A stretch of 64,000 bases of DNA from Accumulibacter sp036625275 (GTDB lineage Bacteria > Pseudomonadota > Gammaproteobacteria > Burkholderiales > Rhodocyclaceae): NCBI RefSeq assembly GCF_036625275.1, contig NZ_JAZKUD010000006.1, positions 38,295 to 102,294 on the forward strand, written 5' to 3'. Shown piece after piece: positions 1 to 8,062 of this stretch. The stretch's first letter is position 1. Each line of letters begins with the position of its first letter. A program made the translations under genes and the position numbers. The notes beneath the pieces were generated by a model. That model did not search any database. It saw only the letters and a program-made list of their open reading frames with translations, and was not told where the DNA came from.

Positions 1-309
1 GTCCGCGAAGAACCCAGGTTTTCGGCGGACTATCTGGACCCGTCCAAGCGCTCGATCGCCAATGCCGTGCAAGTCGTGTTCGCCGACGGCAGCCGAACCG
101 CAGAACTGGTTTCCGAATATCCGTTGGGACACTGTCGACGCCGCGCCGAAGGGATTCCGGTACTGGTCGAGAAATTCCGGACTCATCTGGCACGCCGGTT
201 TTCCCCGGCACAGCAAGACCGCATCGAAGAGTCTTCGCGCGATGTGTACCAACTGGGCACGCTGGCAGTGCACGATTACCTCGACCTGTATGCCCAATAT
301 GTGCACTGA
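1..309 (+). CDS. prpD: 2-methylcitrate dehydratase PrpD, C-terminal part (partial)
   Basis: The frame is open from base 1 and encodes about 102 residues ending ...DLYAQYVH. The tail holds the segment SEYPLGHCRRRAEGIPVL, which matches the EYPIGHxxRRxEGIPLL signature near the end of PrpD, followed by the usual helical end with a VHDYLDLY motif. PrpD dehydrates 2-methylcitrate to 2-methyl-cis-aconitate in the methylcitrate cycle, which oxidises propionyl-CoA. The N-terminal ~380 residues lie outside the window, so neither the active site nor the promoter can be judged. A propionate pathway gene fits an organism that takes up short-chain fatty acids. The family call rests on recalled motif similarity. 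Confidence 0.85.
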   Translation, partial: VREEPRFSADYLDPSKRSIANAVQVVFADGSRTAELVSEYPLGHCRRRAEGIPVLVEKFRTHLARRFSPAQQDRIEESSRDVYQLGTLAVHDYLDLYAQYVH

Positions 310-325
310 TCGGTTCTCTATCACA

Positions 326-1654
326 TCAGACAAAACCGATGCCGACTTCGGAGAGACCCACAAGGTCGATATTGGCCGCGTTCTGAGCAGTTTCAGCAGC
401 CAGCACGCCCAGGCTGGCCGGCGTATACGCGCCGCTTTCGAGCAGGCTGGTGAAGAAGGCCAGCGTGTCGGGCGAGGGCGCGCTGCCGATCACGTTGGTG
501 TATAGCAAAGTCACCACCGCCTGGTGGCTGGCGCCGGCGCCGAGCCGGGCATCCAGCGCAAGTTGCATCAGGCTTTGGTAGGACATGCCGCCATCGAGCA
601 GACCAAGCCCGATGCCGACATAGGCAGGATTGTCGACTGCGGCTGCGCCGAATACGGCCCCCAAGACTTTGGCGGTGGTGCCGGCATGGCCGTCGATGTC
701 GATCGCCAGCTTGTGGTCGGCAAAATGCAGGCGTTCGATGCCGTACAGGAAATCGTGGCCATCTTGGCCGGCAGTGTCGCTTACCGACCAGTGACCGTTC
801 GTCATGGCTAGCGCATAGTGGTCGGCAGGGCCGTTGTAATGGGCGGTGTCCTGACCGATGCCACCGCTCAACTGATCGTCGCCGGCCAGGCCTTCGAGCA
901 CGTCGTTACCGTTGCTGCCGGTCAGGGTATCGGTGCCGCGAGTGCCCATCAGATACTGCCCGCGGCTACCCTGGCCGAGTGCCTTGCCCAGGCCGTCACC
1001 CCCATAGAGAAACCTCAGCGCTGCAATATCGTAGGGCGAATAGTCGCTATAGGGCCCGCCGGCATGGTTATAGGACATCAGTGTGTTCGCCGTGTGGTCG
1101 TCGGCCTCGCTCAGCCGCACACTGCCCGAAAAGGGGTGCTTCAACCCCAGCGCATGGCCCAACTCGTGCAGGAGCACCTCGTAGCCGGCCGAGCCGGCAG
1201 CGGGGGCGTGGTTGCTGGCTGCGAAGTCGGCGTTGTCAAGGTAGATGTAGGCGTCCGCCGTGTACGTAATGATCGTGTTGTCGCCGTCGAACGAGTAGTG
1301 GCGGCGCGTTGAGCAGATGCCCGCGGTGCTGCTGCTGGTGATGATGTCGGCGGCAGCGAAATAAAGATCGGCCACAGCGCCGTCGGCGGTGGCCACGAAG
1401 GTGATGCCGGTGATCTGTGTCAGCCGGTTGAGGGCCTGCACCGCGGCCGCCTGTTGCGTGGCATTGAAAGCCACTGGTGCAGCACTGATCGTACTGCCGA
1501 TGTCGCGGCTGTTGCCGTCGTTCAGTGCGAAGGTATAGAAGAGCGTGTTGCGAGCGGGAGCCACCCAGTTCCAGCCGGGGCCGCTATCCAGGAGGGCATC
1601 GATATGGATCAGGCCGGACGCGGCCTGCGTATTAATGTCGGTGACGGTGGTCAT
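326..1654 (-). CDS. serralysin-like RTX metalloprotease (metzincin M10)
   Basis: 442 aa. The zinc motif HELGHALGLKH is at residues 163-173 (HExxHxxGxxH of metzincins), with the Met-turn TLMSYNH at 191-197. Glycine/aspartate nonapeptide RTX repeats follow at about 238-270 (LTGSNGNDVLEGLAGDDQL), which bind calcium in this family. The last ~110 residues (GIGLGLLDGGMSYQ... to the end) resemble the helical DUF4214 type often found in secreted RTX proteins. There is no Sec signal, as expected for type I secretion, but no T1SS genes lie nearby. At 442 aa it is close to serralysin length with few RTX units. It faces away from the diguanylate cyclase's start and ends 16 bp from the convergent prpD. 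The predicted role is extracellular proteolysis; the substrate is unknown. Confidence 0.85.
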   Translation of the reverse strand: MTTVTDINTQAASGLIHIDALLDSGPGWNWVAPARNTLFYTFALNDGNSRDIGSTISAAPVAFNATQQAAAVQALNRLTQITGITFVATADGAVADLYFAAADIITSSSTAGICSTRRHYSFDGDNTIITYTADAYIYLDNADFAASNHAPAAGSAGYEVLLHELGHALGLKHPFSGSVRLSEADDHTANTLMSYNHAGGPYSDYSPYDIAALRFLYGGDGLGKALGQGSRGQYLMGTRGTDTLTGSNGNDVLEGLAGDDQLSGGIGQDTAHYNGPADHYALAMTNGHWSVSDTAGQDGHDFLYGIERLHFADHKLAIDIDGHAGTTAKVLGAVFGAAAVDNPAYVGIGLGLLDGGMSYQSLMQLALDARLGAGASHQAVVTLLYTNVIGSAPSPDTLAFFTSLLESGAYTPASLGVLAAETAQNAANIDLVGLSEVGIGFV

Positions 1655-1679
1655 GTGATGTTCTGCAGTCCTTTCATGA

Positions 1680-3251
1680 TCAAGGGGGGCTCAAATCGCC
1701 AGCATCGTTAGGCACTACGAACCGTTTTCGTTGCTGCTTCATCTTGTACATGTGTTCATCAGCGTCGGCGATGAATTCCTCCAGCGTCGAGTGATGTTCC
1801 GGATTGAAGTCGGTCACACCCAAACTGATGCCCATGGCGAAGGGCTTGTGTTCCTGAATGCCAATTGCGACGATCCGATCCTCGATGCGTGCAAGCAGGC
1901 GGGAGACGGCTTCTTTCTCACAGTCGTGGAAGATCAGCAGAAACTCGTCGCCCCCGAGCCGCATCGCAACATCGCCGGCACGAATCGATGTTGACAGGAC
2001 TTCAGCCGTCTTGCGTAACAACCAGTCGCCTTCGGAGTGGCCAAATCGATCGTTGGTCGTCTTCAGACCATCAAGGTCAGCAAAACAGAGGGTGAGTGAT
2101 CGACGATCGCGTTTGCAGCGGGCCATCGAATTTTGCAGAATCATCAATCCGGCGCGTCGATTGAGCAACCCGGTCATTTCGTCAAAGGTGGCGAAATGCT
2201 CAAGCGCCGCATGTGCTTTCTTGAGATCGCTGATGTTGGTCATGCCAAGGACCAGCACCTCTCGCCCGGCAAAGCGGATTTGGCGAACGGAAACCAGGGC
2301 ATTGGTCACGGTGTTCTGTACCGTCAGGAGAATGATCTCGTAGTCATTGAGAGACTCGTTGTTGATGATTTTTTCAAGAAACAGTCGGTTCGCATCAAAG
2401 GTGTCATCGAGATAGGTTTGCAAATGACTTCCGGCAAGTTGCCGAACGGTGACTCCGGTCAGTTCAGCGGTTTTCTGGTTGGCATCCAGAATGGTCAGAT
2501 TCTTGTTATCGACCAGCAGCAGTGCGGTTGGACTGACGGAGAAGAGGTGACGCATGTCCTCTTCCTTCTGTTCAAGTGCCAGCATGTCTTGACGGATGCG
2601 ACGAGTCACCGGCGAAAAAATAAACAGGGCTTCGAGCGCCAGTACCAGCAGGGTGAGTACCATCAAAGCCAGTTCAACCCAGCGTGCCACATCTAGCTTG
2701 CGCTTGGCCTCCTGATCGTAGCGGAATACGATTTCATCCATACCTTGCAGAAAACTGGACTCGTGTTCGCGAATGCTCTGGATATCCTGGTCGACGGGCT
2801 GAGCCTGCGCAGAGGTTGCCAACAGGTTTCTTGTCGCGGCAATGATCGCCTGATGGTGTGGGTCGATGCGGTTGTAAAGGGCGATGACCTCTACACTGTT
2901 TTTTCCCGGTAGCCCAAGTTCGGTGTCGCCGTGCAGCAGTCCTTGGTGTGAGCGCTTCCAGAGTTCCAACGTCTCTGCAAGTTGCTGGCGGTAGCTTGTC
3001 GCTGACTCGGTTGCCTGGGCATTGGCCACGTAGAACGCGTTCTTGGTGATTTTTTGGCTCAGCATGCGCTGTCGGCCGGCAATGTTGACGACGCGCGAGT
3101 CAGATGTCTGATCGGCAATCAGGTGCTGTACCACGATCTGTGACAGGATGGTTAGCAAGGCGATCAGCGATAGCGCCGTGATGTAGCGTTTGCGAAGCTG
3201 GCCGGCTGTCAAGACAGCATTCAATGCGGGGATTATTCTGTTCTTCGGCAT
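1680..3251 (-). CDS. diguanylate cyclase with PilJ-type sensor, PAS and GGDEF domains
   Basis: 523 aa inner-membrane protein. TM1 is at ~23-45. A periplasmic PilJ/NarX-like helical sensor domain follows, with the signature VVNIAGRQRMLSQKITKNA at 54-72. TM2 is at ~190-213, a PAS domain at ~230-345, and a GGDEF domain at ~350-510. The active-site loop is intact (RLGGDEF, GGDEF at 433-437). An RxxD inhibitory I-site (RAGD, 424-427) sits exactly five residues upstream, so product feedback is likely. The protein should make cyclic di-GMP from 2 GTP. No EAL domain is present. It lies ~3.8 kb from a c-di-GMP riboswitch, but it is not in the same operon. Upstream, 3252-3381 holds no gene. Confidence 0.93.
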   Translation of the reverse strand: MPKNRIIPALNAVLTAGQLRKRYITALSLIALLTILSQIVVQHLIADQTSDSRVVNIAGRQRMLSQKITKNAFYVANAQATESATSYRQQLAETLELWKRSHQGLLHGDTELGLPGKNSVEVIALYNRIDPHHQAIIAATRNLLATSAQAQPVDQDIQSIREHESSFLQGMDEIVFRYDQEAKRKLDVARWVELALMVLTLLVLALEALFIFSPVTRRIRQDMLALEQKEEDMRHLFSVSPTALLLVDNKNLTILDANQKTAELTGVTVRQLAGSHLQTYLDDTFDANRLFLEKIINNESLNDYEIILLTVQNTVTNALVSVRQIRFAGREVLVLGMTNISDLKKAHAALEHFATFDEMTGLLNRRAGLMILQNSMARCKRDRRSLTLCFADLDGLKTTNDRFGHSEGDWLLRKTAEVLSTSIRAGDVAMRLGGDEFLLIFHDCEKEAVSRLLARIEDRIVAIGIQEHKPFAMGISLGVTDFNPEHHSTLEEFIADADEHMYKMKQQRKRFVVPNDAGDLSPP

Positions 3252-3381
3252 GCGCCTACTCTAATCGAAAACCGGTTGCCGATAATGCGCTACCCTCGCC
3301 GCATCGAAGCCATTGTTCGATATCGGTCTGGGCCAGGCATCGGTGATGGCAAACCCTCTGGATGAACCACAGAGGTCTGGC

Positions 3382-5418
3382 TCAGGGTTTGTCGCCAGCG
3401 CTGACGGCCAGCCAGAGTTCATAGTGGCAAGGTCGTATCGCTGACGAACCCTCAAAGCCGTGCATGTATTTCACCGGCACGTCAGGCAGACCGGCATGGG
3501 CCAGGGCGGCCGCTGCCGCTTCTGCACCGCCCTCCTCGGCTTTATGAAAATAGCGAATCTCGTTGGCGGATGGCATCCTTTCGGGCACCATCACTTCAGT
3601 CTGCGGGACGATGAAGCCCGCTGCGCGCAACGCCGGCGCCAGCCGCTGCACCAGCGCGCTGCCCGCTGGCGAACCGACCTGGGGGTACAGGCGCCGACCG
3701 GCCGGACACGACTGGAGTGCCGTCGTCGCCTGCACAACGCTCTGGTACGAGCGATTGGCATCGGAAAGCAGGGCGCTTGCCTCGGCGGCACGGTCGGGCT
3801 TGTTGCCTTCGAGCAACTGGGCTGCCGCCAGCGCTTTTGTGGCGGCTTCCAGGGCACTGGCGCGTTCAGAGTCTGCTGCCGACGCATTGCGGGTTTCCCA
3901 CTTCGCCACCGACAAGGCTTGCCTGGCTTCTTCGTTTGCTGTCAGAGCCCACCACAACAAGCCCATGGCGATGACCAGGAGCACCATCAGCCCGATCAAC
4001 AACCGCCGCGTACGGCGCGATGCGGCCAACGCATCTTCGGCGCGAGCACGCTCCAAGTCCGCGCGCTCTTCGGCCAGCCTGGCGGCAGCAGCGCGCTGCT
4101 TGAACAGTTCGAGTTCGGCGGCTTCCTTCTCACGTTGCAGGTGGCCCGTGGCTTCGGCTTGCTGCTGCGCCAGTTGCGCGCGGGACAGCGCGACGGTGGC
4201 CAGCCGGTCATGGACCAGCTCGACCTGGTCTCCTTGCTCGGTGATTTCGATACGCAACAGCCGTCGGTTGACCAATTCGCGCAACGCGGGCAGTAGTGTT
4301 GCGTCGACTGCGGCCAAAGGATAGGGTCTGCGCGTACCGTCGATGGTGATCAGGTTGGCCTCGATCCAGCTTGCTGCCGAAATTCGCTGCGCATCGGGCA
4401 GGTCGGCAAAGGCCTGGTTGTAGAAGCGGTCGAGGATCTGCGCGCCCCGTGCCTCGAGGTCGCTGACATCGAGCTGCAGGCCTGGCGGCCGTTTCGCCAG
4501 GCGGTCGGCGTTGAGACTCGCGCACACCAGGCTCAGCAGCGCCGGTTCGATTCGACGCGATTCGCGCGCCACCCGCATGGCACTGGATTGGGCCATCTGG
4601 CAGCCCAGGAACTCGACGATGCGCTGTGCCGAGGGGGCGTCGACGAGTTTGCCGCCGGTCTTCTGCACCGCATCGAGCGCCTGCTCCCGTGACATCGGCA
4701 ACAGTCGGTAGCGATTCGGTCCCAGGCGTGGGATAAGGTCGGTCCAGGTTTCGAGTTCGGGCAGAAAGTCCTCGCGCAGAGCGATCAGGAAGCGGTAAGG
4801 CTGGCCATCCAAGTCGAGGTGGTCGAGCAATTCGTCGTGCTGGTCCAGACGTGCGGTCACCTGCGGTGGCACGCGATTCTCCAGCAGATCGCCGAGTTGT
4901 TCGAAGGTCTGCCGGCGCAGATGTTCATCAGGCTGAAGGGTGAAGATTTCCTCGAACTGGTCGAGCACAAAGACGATCGTCCAGCGCCGGCCAGTGGTGT
5001 CGAACAGGTGTTGTCGGCGGTCATGCAGACGCTCCCACAGTGCGGCCACGTCATCGCCTGCGGCCGTGTCGCTGTTGTCGACGGTGTTTGAGCGAAGCCG
5101 AGCCTGGACGACGGCATCGTTGAGTGAGCGCAGTAGCTGCGATGACAAGGCCGGCGTGCCCGCACCGTGTTCGACGCGTCGCAGCGGCACGGGCAACAGG
5201 CAACGCTCGCGCAGTAGCGGGAACAGCCCGGCCAGTAGCAGCGAGGTCTTGCCAAGACCGGACTTGCCGAAAAACACACACACGGGCGTTGTCAGCAGGC
5301 TGCGCTGCAGTGCCTGCACATCGTCATCCCGGCCATTGAAGAAGCTGCTCGCGCTCTCGGTGAACGGGTCTAGCCAGGGCCAGGGGTTCTGCGCATCGAG
5401 ATGCCCGCGCTCAGCCAT
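3382..5418 (-). CDS. nSTAND-type NTPase with coiled coil, TM segment and C-terminal sensor-like domain
   Basis: 678 aa from the ATG at 5418. The frame stays open further upstream but there only reads out of frame through the neighbouring gene. The start overlaps the stop of the SIR2-TIR gene by 8 bp (ATGGCTGA), so translation is probably coupled. Order: FFNGRDDDVQAL and Walker A GKSGLGKTS (51-59), Walker B VLDQFEEIF (151-159, the DQFEE of nSTAND1 ATPases), a helical region, an Ala/Glu-rich coiled coil (~410-467), one TM helix (~473-491), a second coiled coil, and a C-terminal domain (~575-672) with RLYPQVGSPAGS and ANEIRYF that recalls LytR_C/SPOR-like domains. STAND ATPases act as ligand-triggered oligomerising switches. 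The context suggests it senses infection or envelope stress and activates the adjacent SIR2-TIR effector; this role is inference. Confidence 0.8.
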   Translation of the reverse strand: MAERGHLDAQNPWPWLDPFTESASSFFNGRDDDVQALQRSLLTTPVCVFFGKSGLGKTSLLLAGLFPLLRERCLLPVPLRRVEHGAGTPALSSQLLRSLNDAVVQARLRSNTVDNSDTAAGDDVAALWERLHDRRQHLFDTTGRRWTIVFVLDQFEEIFTLQPDEHLRRQTFEQLGDLLENRVPPQVTARLDQHDELLDHLDLDGQPYRFLIALREDFLPELETWTDLIPRLGPNRYRLLPMSREQALDAVQKTGGKLVDAPSAQRIVEFLGCQMAQSSAMRVARESRRIEPALLSLVCASLNADRLAKRPPGLQLDVSDLEARGAQILDRFYNQAFADLPDAQRISAASWIEANLITIDGTRRPYPLAAVDATLLPALRELVNRRLLRIEITEQGDQVELVHDRLATVALSRAQLAQQQAEATGHLQREKEAAELELFKQRAAAARLAEERADLERARAEDALAASRRTRRLLIGLMVLLVIAMGLLWWALTANEEARQALSVAKWETRNASAADSERASALEAATKALAAAQLLEGNKPDRAAEASALLSDANRSYQSVVQATTALQSCPAGRRLYPQVGSPAGSALVQRLAPALRAAGFIVPQTEVMVPERMPSANEIRYFHKAEEGGAEAAAAALAHAGLPDVPVKYMHGFEGSSAIRPCHYELWLAVSAGDKP

Positions 5419-6808
5419 TGCCGGCCTTGTGGAAGCGCCCGACAAGCTCCTGCAGCTTCCTGATGTCTTCATCGGACAGCTGGCCCTGCGGGGCGTGCAT
5501 GAGCTGGATGCGCCGGAAATCACTCGTGAAGCCGTTGAAGATGCGTTCGTAGCCGCTGCGATCCGGGGCCGTGGCGTCGATGCCAATGGGCAGCACGAAT
5601 GCGTCGTTGACCCGCATCGCCCGCATGACGGCCTTACGCCATTCCTCCCAGAATACTCCTTCGCGACGGCGGTCAGCCTGTTTCGACAGCACCGGCACGA
5701 AGAAGTCACAATGCTCGATAGCGTCGTCGATACGGTCGGACCAGTCGTCGCCGGCGATCAGCTTGCGCTGGTCGAACCAGACGTCGCCGAACTTGAGTTC
5801 GACCAGCGCATCGGCGACACGCCGCGCCGCTGCGCGATCCTCGCTGGCATAGCTGACAAATACCGAAGGACTGGCCCCAGCCGCCGCGCCAGGCTTTGCC
5901 ACCACCGGCACGGCATGCCTTGGTGCAGGCCCGAGCAGCGCCTCAAGCTCGGCAACGAATTCCGATGGTGACCATGGAAACACTGTCGCGTTGGGGTTGA
6001 AACGCGCGAGGAACGAATTCAGCCCAGGGTCCTGAGCGTCGGCGGCGAAGAACTCCATTTTTTTGTCCTGCGAGGACAAGCGTGCCTCGTTGGCCAGACG
6101 CAGAAAGCCGCGTCCCAACCAGTCCGGCAGGTTGCAACCAAGAAACAGCAGGTCGCGGCTGCGCATTTCGGTCAGCAGGTTGGGCGCGCGCCGCGTGCCT
6201 TCCTCTTGAAACTTGTAGAAGTACTCGAGGGCATCTTCCTCGTGGATGGCCAGTCGCGTGCCGGTAGCGCTACGCCCCAGTGGAAAGAACACTCTGGTCG
6301 TACCGGCGCACGCCGGTGAGACGTCTACGGGTTGCGAACTGTCGGCGTTGGGCGAGTAGGCCCCCACCTTGACTGCATCGGCACCGAGCAGGCGCTGCAG
6401 TGCGTCTACGAGCAGGTCATCGGGCGTCAAGCAGATGTAGAGGTCGAATACGTGCAGGCGGGCAAGCCGATCGAGCAGCGGAGACGCCGTGATGCCCGAC
6501 GCTGCGTCCTTGACGATAGCCGAAACCGAGCGCCGCACGCGCTCTGTACTCACGTCGCTGTGATCTGCGAGCACCTGGGCCACGCCGCGATGCAACAGCC
6601 AGCCACTGCTCCCGGTTGCTGCCGGCAGTATGCTGCCGTAAGTGGCGAGCAATTGGTCCACGACGACGCGGTAAAACGGTAAGTGGGTGCATTCGCCATC
6701 GGTAGTGACGTTCTCCACTGTCACCATCTCGGGTCCGAGCACCGGCACGACGCAGTGTGCGCGCAGCGCTTCAGCAAGGCTCTGTCGGCCCGCGAGCAGA
6801 CGATCCAC
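5411..6808 (-). CDS. SIR2-like / TIR domain protein (candidate NAD-cleaving effector)
   Basis: 465 aa from a GTG at 6808. The frame is open to an ATG at 6979, but those extra 57 residues look non-coding and overlap a promoter-like sequence. The SIR2-like part (~18-293) has CVVPVLGPEMV, a degenerate nucleotide loop, and LFLGCNLPDWLGRGFLR, matching the GYSLxDWxFR motif of defence SIR2 domains. The TIR domain (~315-423) opens SVFVSYASEDRAAARR, has DVWFDQRKL, and carries the likely catalytic Glu in VFWEEW (388/389). Many bacterial TIR and SIR2 domains hydrolyse NAD+ when triggered. It is coupled to the downstream nSTAND NTPase. Loss of the classical GAG NAD motif suggests that the SIR2 part may sense or bind rather than cleave. 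The start is uncertain. Confidence 0.8.
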   Translation of the reverse strand: MDRLLAGRQSLAEALRAHCVVPVLGPEMVTVENVTTDGECTHLPFYRVVVDQLLATYGSILPAATGSSGWLLHRGVAQVLADHSDVSTERVRRSVSAIVKDAASGITASPLLDRLARLHVFDLYICLTPDDLLVDALQRLLGADAVKVGAYSPNADSSQPVDVSPACAGTTRVFFPLGRSATGTRLAIHEEDALEYFYKFQEEGTRRAPNLLTEMRSRDLLFLGCNLPDWLGRGFLRLANEARLSSQDKKMEFFAADAQDPGLNSFLARFNPNATVFPWSPSEFVAELEALLGPAPRHAVPVVAKPGAAAGASPSVFVSYASEDRAAARRVADALVELKFGDVWFDQRKLIAGDDWSDRIDDAIEHCDFFVPVLSKQADRRREGVFWEEWRKAVMRAMRVNDAFVLPIGIDATAPDRSGYERIFNGFTSDFRRIQLMHAPQGQLSDEDIRKLQELVGRFHKAGNG

Positions 6809-6863
6809 GTCAGGGATGACCCGATAGCCAAGGGATGACAGCGATGGCCCGCATGCTGGCTTT

Positions 6864-6891
6864 CTGATACGTGAAAAGGGTAGAAAATCAA
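6864..6891 (-). promoter_or_regulatory. weak sigma-70-like promoter for the SIR2-TIR/nSTAND operon
   Basis: On the minus strand TTGATT (6891-6886) is followed after 16 bp by TATCAG (6869-6864). It lies in an AT-richer patch upstream of the GTG at 6808 and would give a leader of about 49 nt. If real, it rules out the longer N-terminus starting at 6979. The -10 match is poor, so this is tentative. Confidence 0.3.
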
Positions 6892-7045
6892 CGCTATGTC
6901 GGAAAGTATCGCGCGTCACGACAGCCGCAGTCAATCGAATCATGAGCCTGTGGGTTGACACTTCCCGGACCCTGGTCATCGATCCAAAGAAGGATCACCC
7001 GCACGGTCAGGATCATGAAATATCACATTCAGGCGGCAAACAGGC

Positions 7046-7074
7046 TTGAATTATTGAAATTTGAAGTGTATGCT
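7046..7074 (+). promoter_or_regulatory. sigma-70 promoter for the riboswitch/pilus operon
   Basis: TTGAAT (7046-7051), a 17-bp AT-rich spacer, and TATGCT (7069-7074). Transcription would start near 7081, just before the 5' strand of riboswitch stem P1 at 7085. The geometry fits exactly with an RNA that begins with the aptamer. Confidence 0.6.
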
Positions 7075-7084
7075 GGATTCCATA

Positions 7085-7191
7085 GTCTCACTGAAAAGGG
7101 CAAACCCGTCGAAAGGCGGGGACGCAAAGTCACCGATCTAACGGAAACGGCATGTTTCCCAGGATGGCGGGGCCGCCAGGCTAACGGAGAC
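7085..7191 (+). ncRNA. cyclic di-GMP riboswitch, class I (GEMM-I)
   Basis: All GEMM-I core elements appear in order. P1 is closed by GTCTC (7085-7089) with GAGAC (7187-7191). Then come AAGGGCAAACC, a hairpin with a GAAA tetraloop (CCCGTC/GGCGGG), GACGCAAAG, CCGATCTAA, and the second hairpin with AGGATGGCGGGGCCGCC, the tetraloop-receptor arm. The base matching Vc2 G20 appears to be G7100 (before C7101), which favours c-di-GMP over cGAMP. The pilE-like start is 440 nt further on, so the expression platform is probably transcriptional. The RNA would tie minor pilin/PilY1 expression to c-di-GMP. Confidence 0.92.
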
Positions 7192-7295
7192 AGCGTCCGG
7201 ACAAATTCCCCAGTCTTGGTCGCAGTCGATCCACCTCCAGCCCGTCGGATCTCCAGAAAGTTTCATCTCTGCCCAACGGTTGACCTTGCACCAGC

Positions 7296-7329
7296 CCGCA
7301 GTTTTTGCGGCCAGGCCGTGCGTCTTTTT
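7296..7329 (+). terminator. possible expression-platform hairpin after the riboswitch
   Basis: CCGCA (7296-7300) can pair with TGCGG (7306-7310) across a T-rich loop, and a run of five T occurs at 7325-7329. The stem is short and 14 nt separate it from the T run, so this is only a weak candidate for a regulated terminator between the aptamer and pilE. No competing antiterminator pairing with P1 was found by eye. Confidence 0.25.
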
Positions 7330-7355
7330 GGCGCCAGCGACAAGGAAAACCGACG

Positions 7356-7634
7356 ATGGCATTTCAATTCGACAAGGTAAGCAGCTTTCTCGGTGGCGAC
7401 CGGTCGGTCGCCAAGCCTGATCGTTTCCGTAGGCCTGTTGAAGCACGGACACGCGTGGCCTGGTTGCTGGGGCGACTGGGCGAAGTCAGTGGACTGGCCG
7501 TCTGCGCCACACACGCCACAATTTCCAAGGTGTTTACCCTCAAGTTCGGCGGCTTGCATGCCGTTGATTCAAGCATACCCTTCGGCAGCTTGCCGTCATG
7601 CTTACCATTTAAGCAGCTCTGGCCAACCACATGA
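7356..7634 (+). CDS. small hypothetical protein between riboswitch and pilE-like gene
   Basis: 92 aa if it starts at the ATG at 7356, which has an AGGA about 9 nt upstream. It ends in a 4-nt ATGA overlap with the pilE-like gene, an arrangement typical of coupled operon genes. No domain, signal peptide or pilin motif is visible. The second half uses less typical codons, and the predicted protein (MAFQFDKVSSFLGG..., later ATISKVFTLKFGGLHAV) is not recognised. It could instead be untranslated leader with a fortuitous frame. Confidence is low. Confidence 0.3.
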   Translation: MAFQFDKVSSFLGGDRSVAKPDRFRRPVEARTRVAWLLGRLGEVSGLAVCATHATISKVFTLKFGGLHAVDSSIPFGSLPSCLPFKQLWPTT

Positions 7635-8059
7635 AAGCGAATTCCGGATTCACCCTGATCGAGGTGATCAGCGTCATCGCGATCATCAGTATTCTGGCGG
7701 CGATCGCCGTTCCAAATTACATCGACTATCTGACCAAGGGGCGGATCACCGAGGCGGTTGGTGCGCTCGCCAGTATGGAGGTCAGGATGCAACAGCATTT
7801 CCTCGATGAGCGTACCTATGTCGGGGCCTGTGCGGCCGGTACGGTGGCACCTCTGCCGACCAATACCAGCAATTTCACGTTTACATGCTCCGGTCTTGGC
7901 GCGGCGGCTTATCAGGTGGATGCCACCGGGAAGAGCAGCATGGCGGGCTTTCAATACCGGATTACAGCGGCTGGCAAAAGCACGGTTGCCCTGCCAAGTG
8001 GCTGGACTCTCCCGAGTCCGAATACCTGCTTCGCGCTGAATAAAGCCGGGGGGTGTTGA
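7631..8059 (+). CDS. pilE: type IV pilin-like protein (PilE/PilA-type minor pilin)
   Basis: 142 aa. A short leader MKANSG precedes the prepilin peptidase site G|FTLIEV, followed by the hydrophobic helix VISVIAIISILAAIAVPNY (Glu at mature position 5). The C-terminal domain has three cysteines in positions that suggest a disulfide loop (GACAAG, FTCSG, NTCFALNKAGGC). It is the first clear gene of the minor pilin operon and lies downstream of the c-di-GMP riboswitch. In beta- and gammaproteobacterial clusters a PilE-like subunit usually accompanies FimT-PilV-PilW-PilX-PilY1 and sits in the priming tip complex. It could be a minor rather than the major pilin; nothing in the sequence settles this. 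Confidence 0.88.
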   Translation: MKANSGFTLIEVISVIAIISILAAIAVPNYIDYLTKGRITEAVGALASMEVRMQQHFLDERTYVGACAAGTVAPLPTNTSNFTFTCSGLGAAAYQVDATGKSSMAGFQYRITAAGKSTVALPSGWTLPSPNTCFALNKAGGC

Positions 8060-8062
8060 GCG

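Noticed and set aside
6809..6979. 57-residue N-terminal extension of the SIR2-TIR protein
   Set aside because: Composition looks non-coding and a promoter-like element lies within it; kept only as an alternative start.
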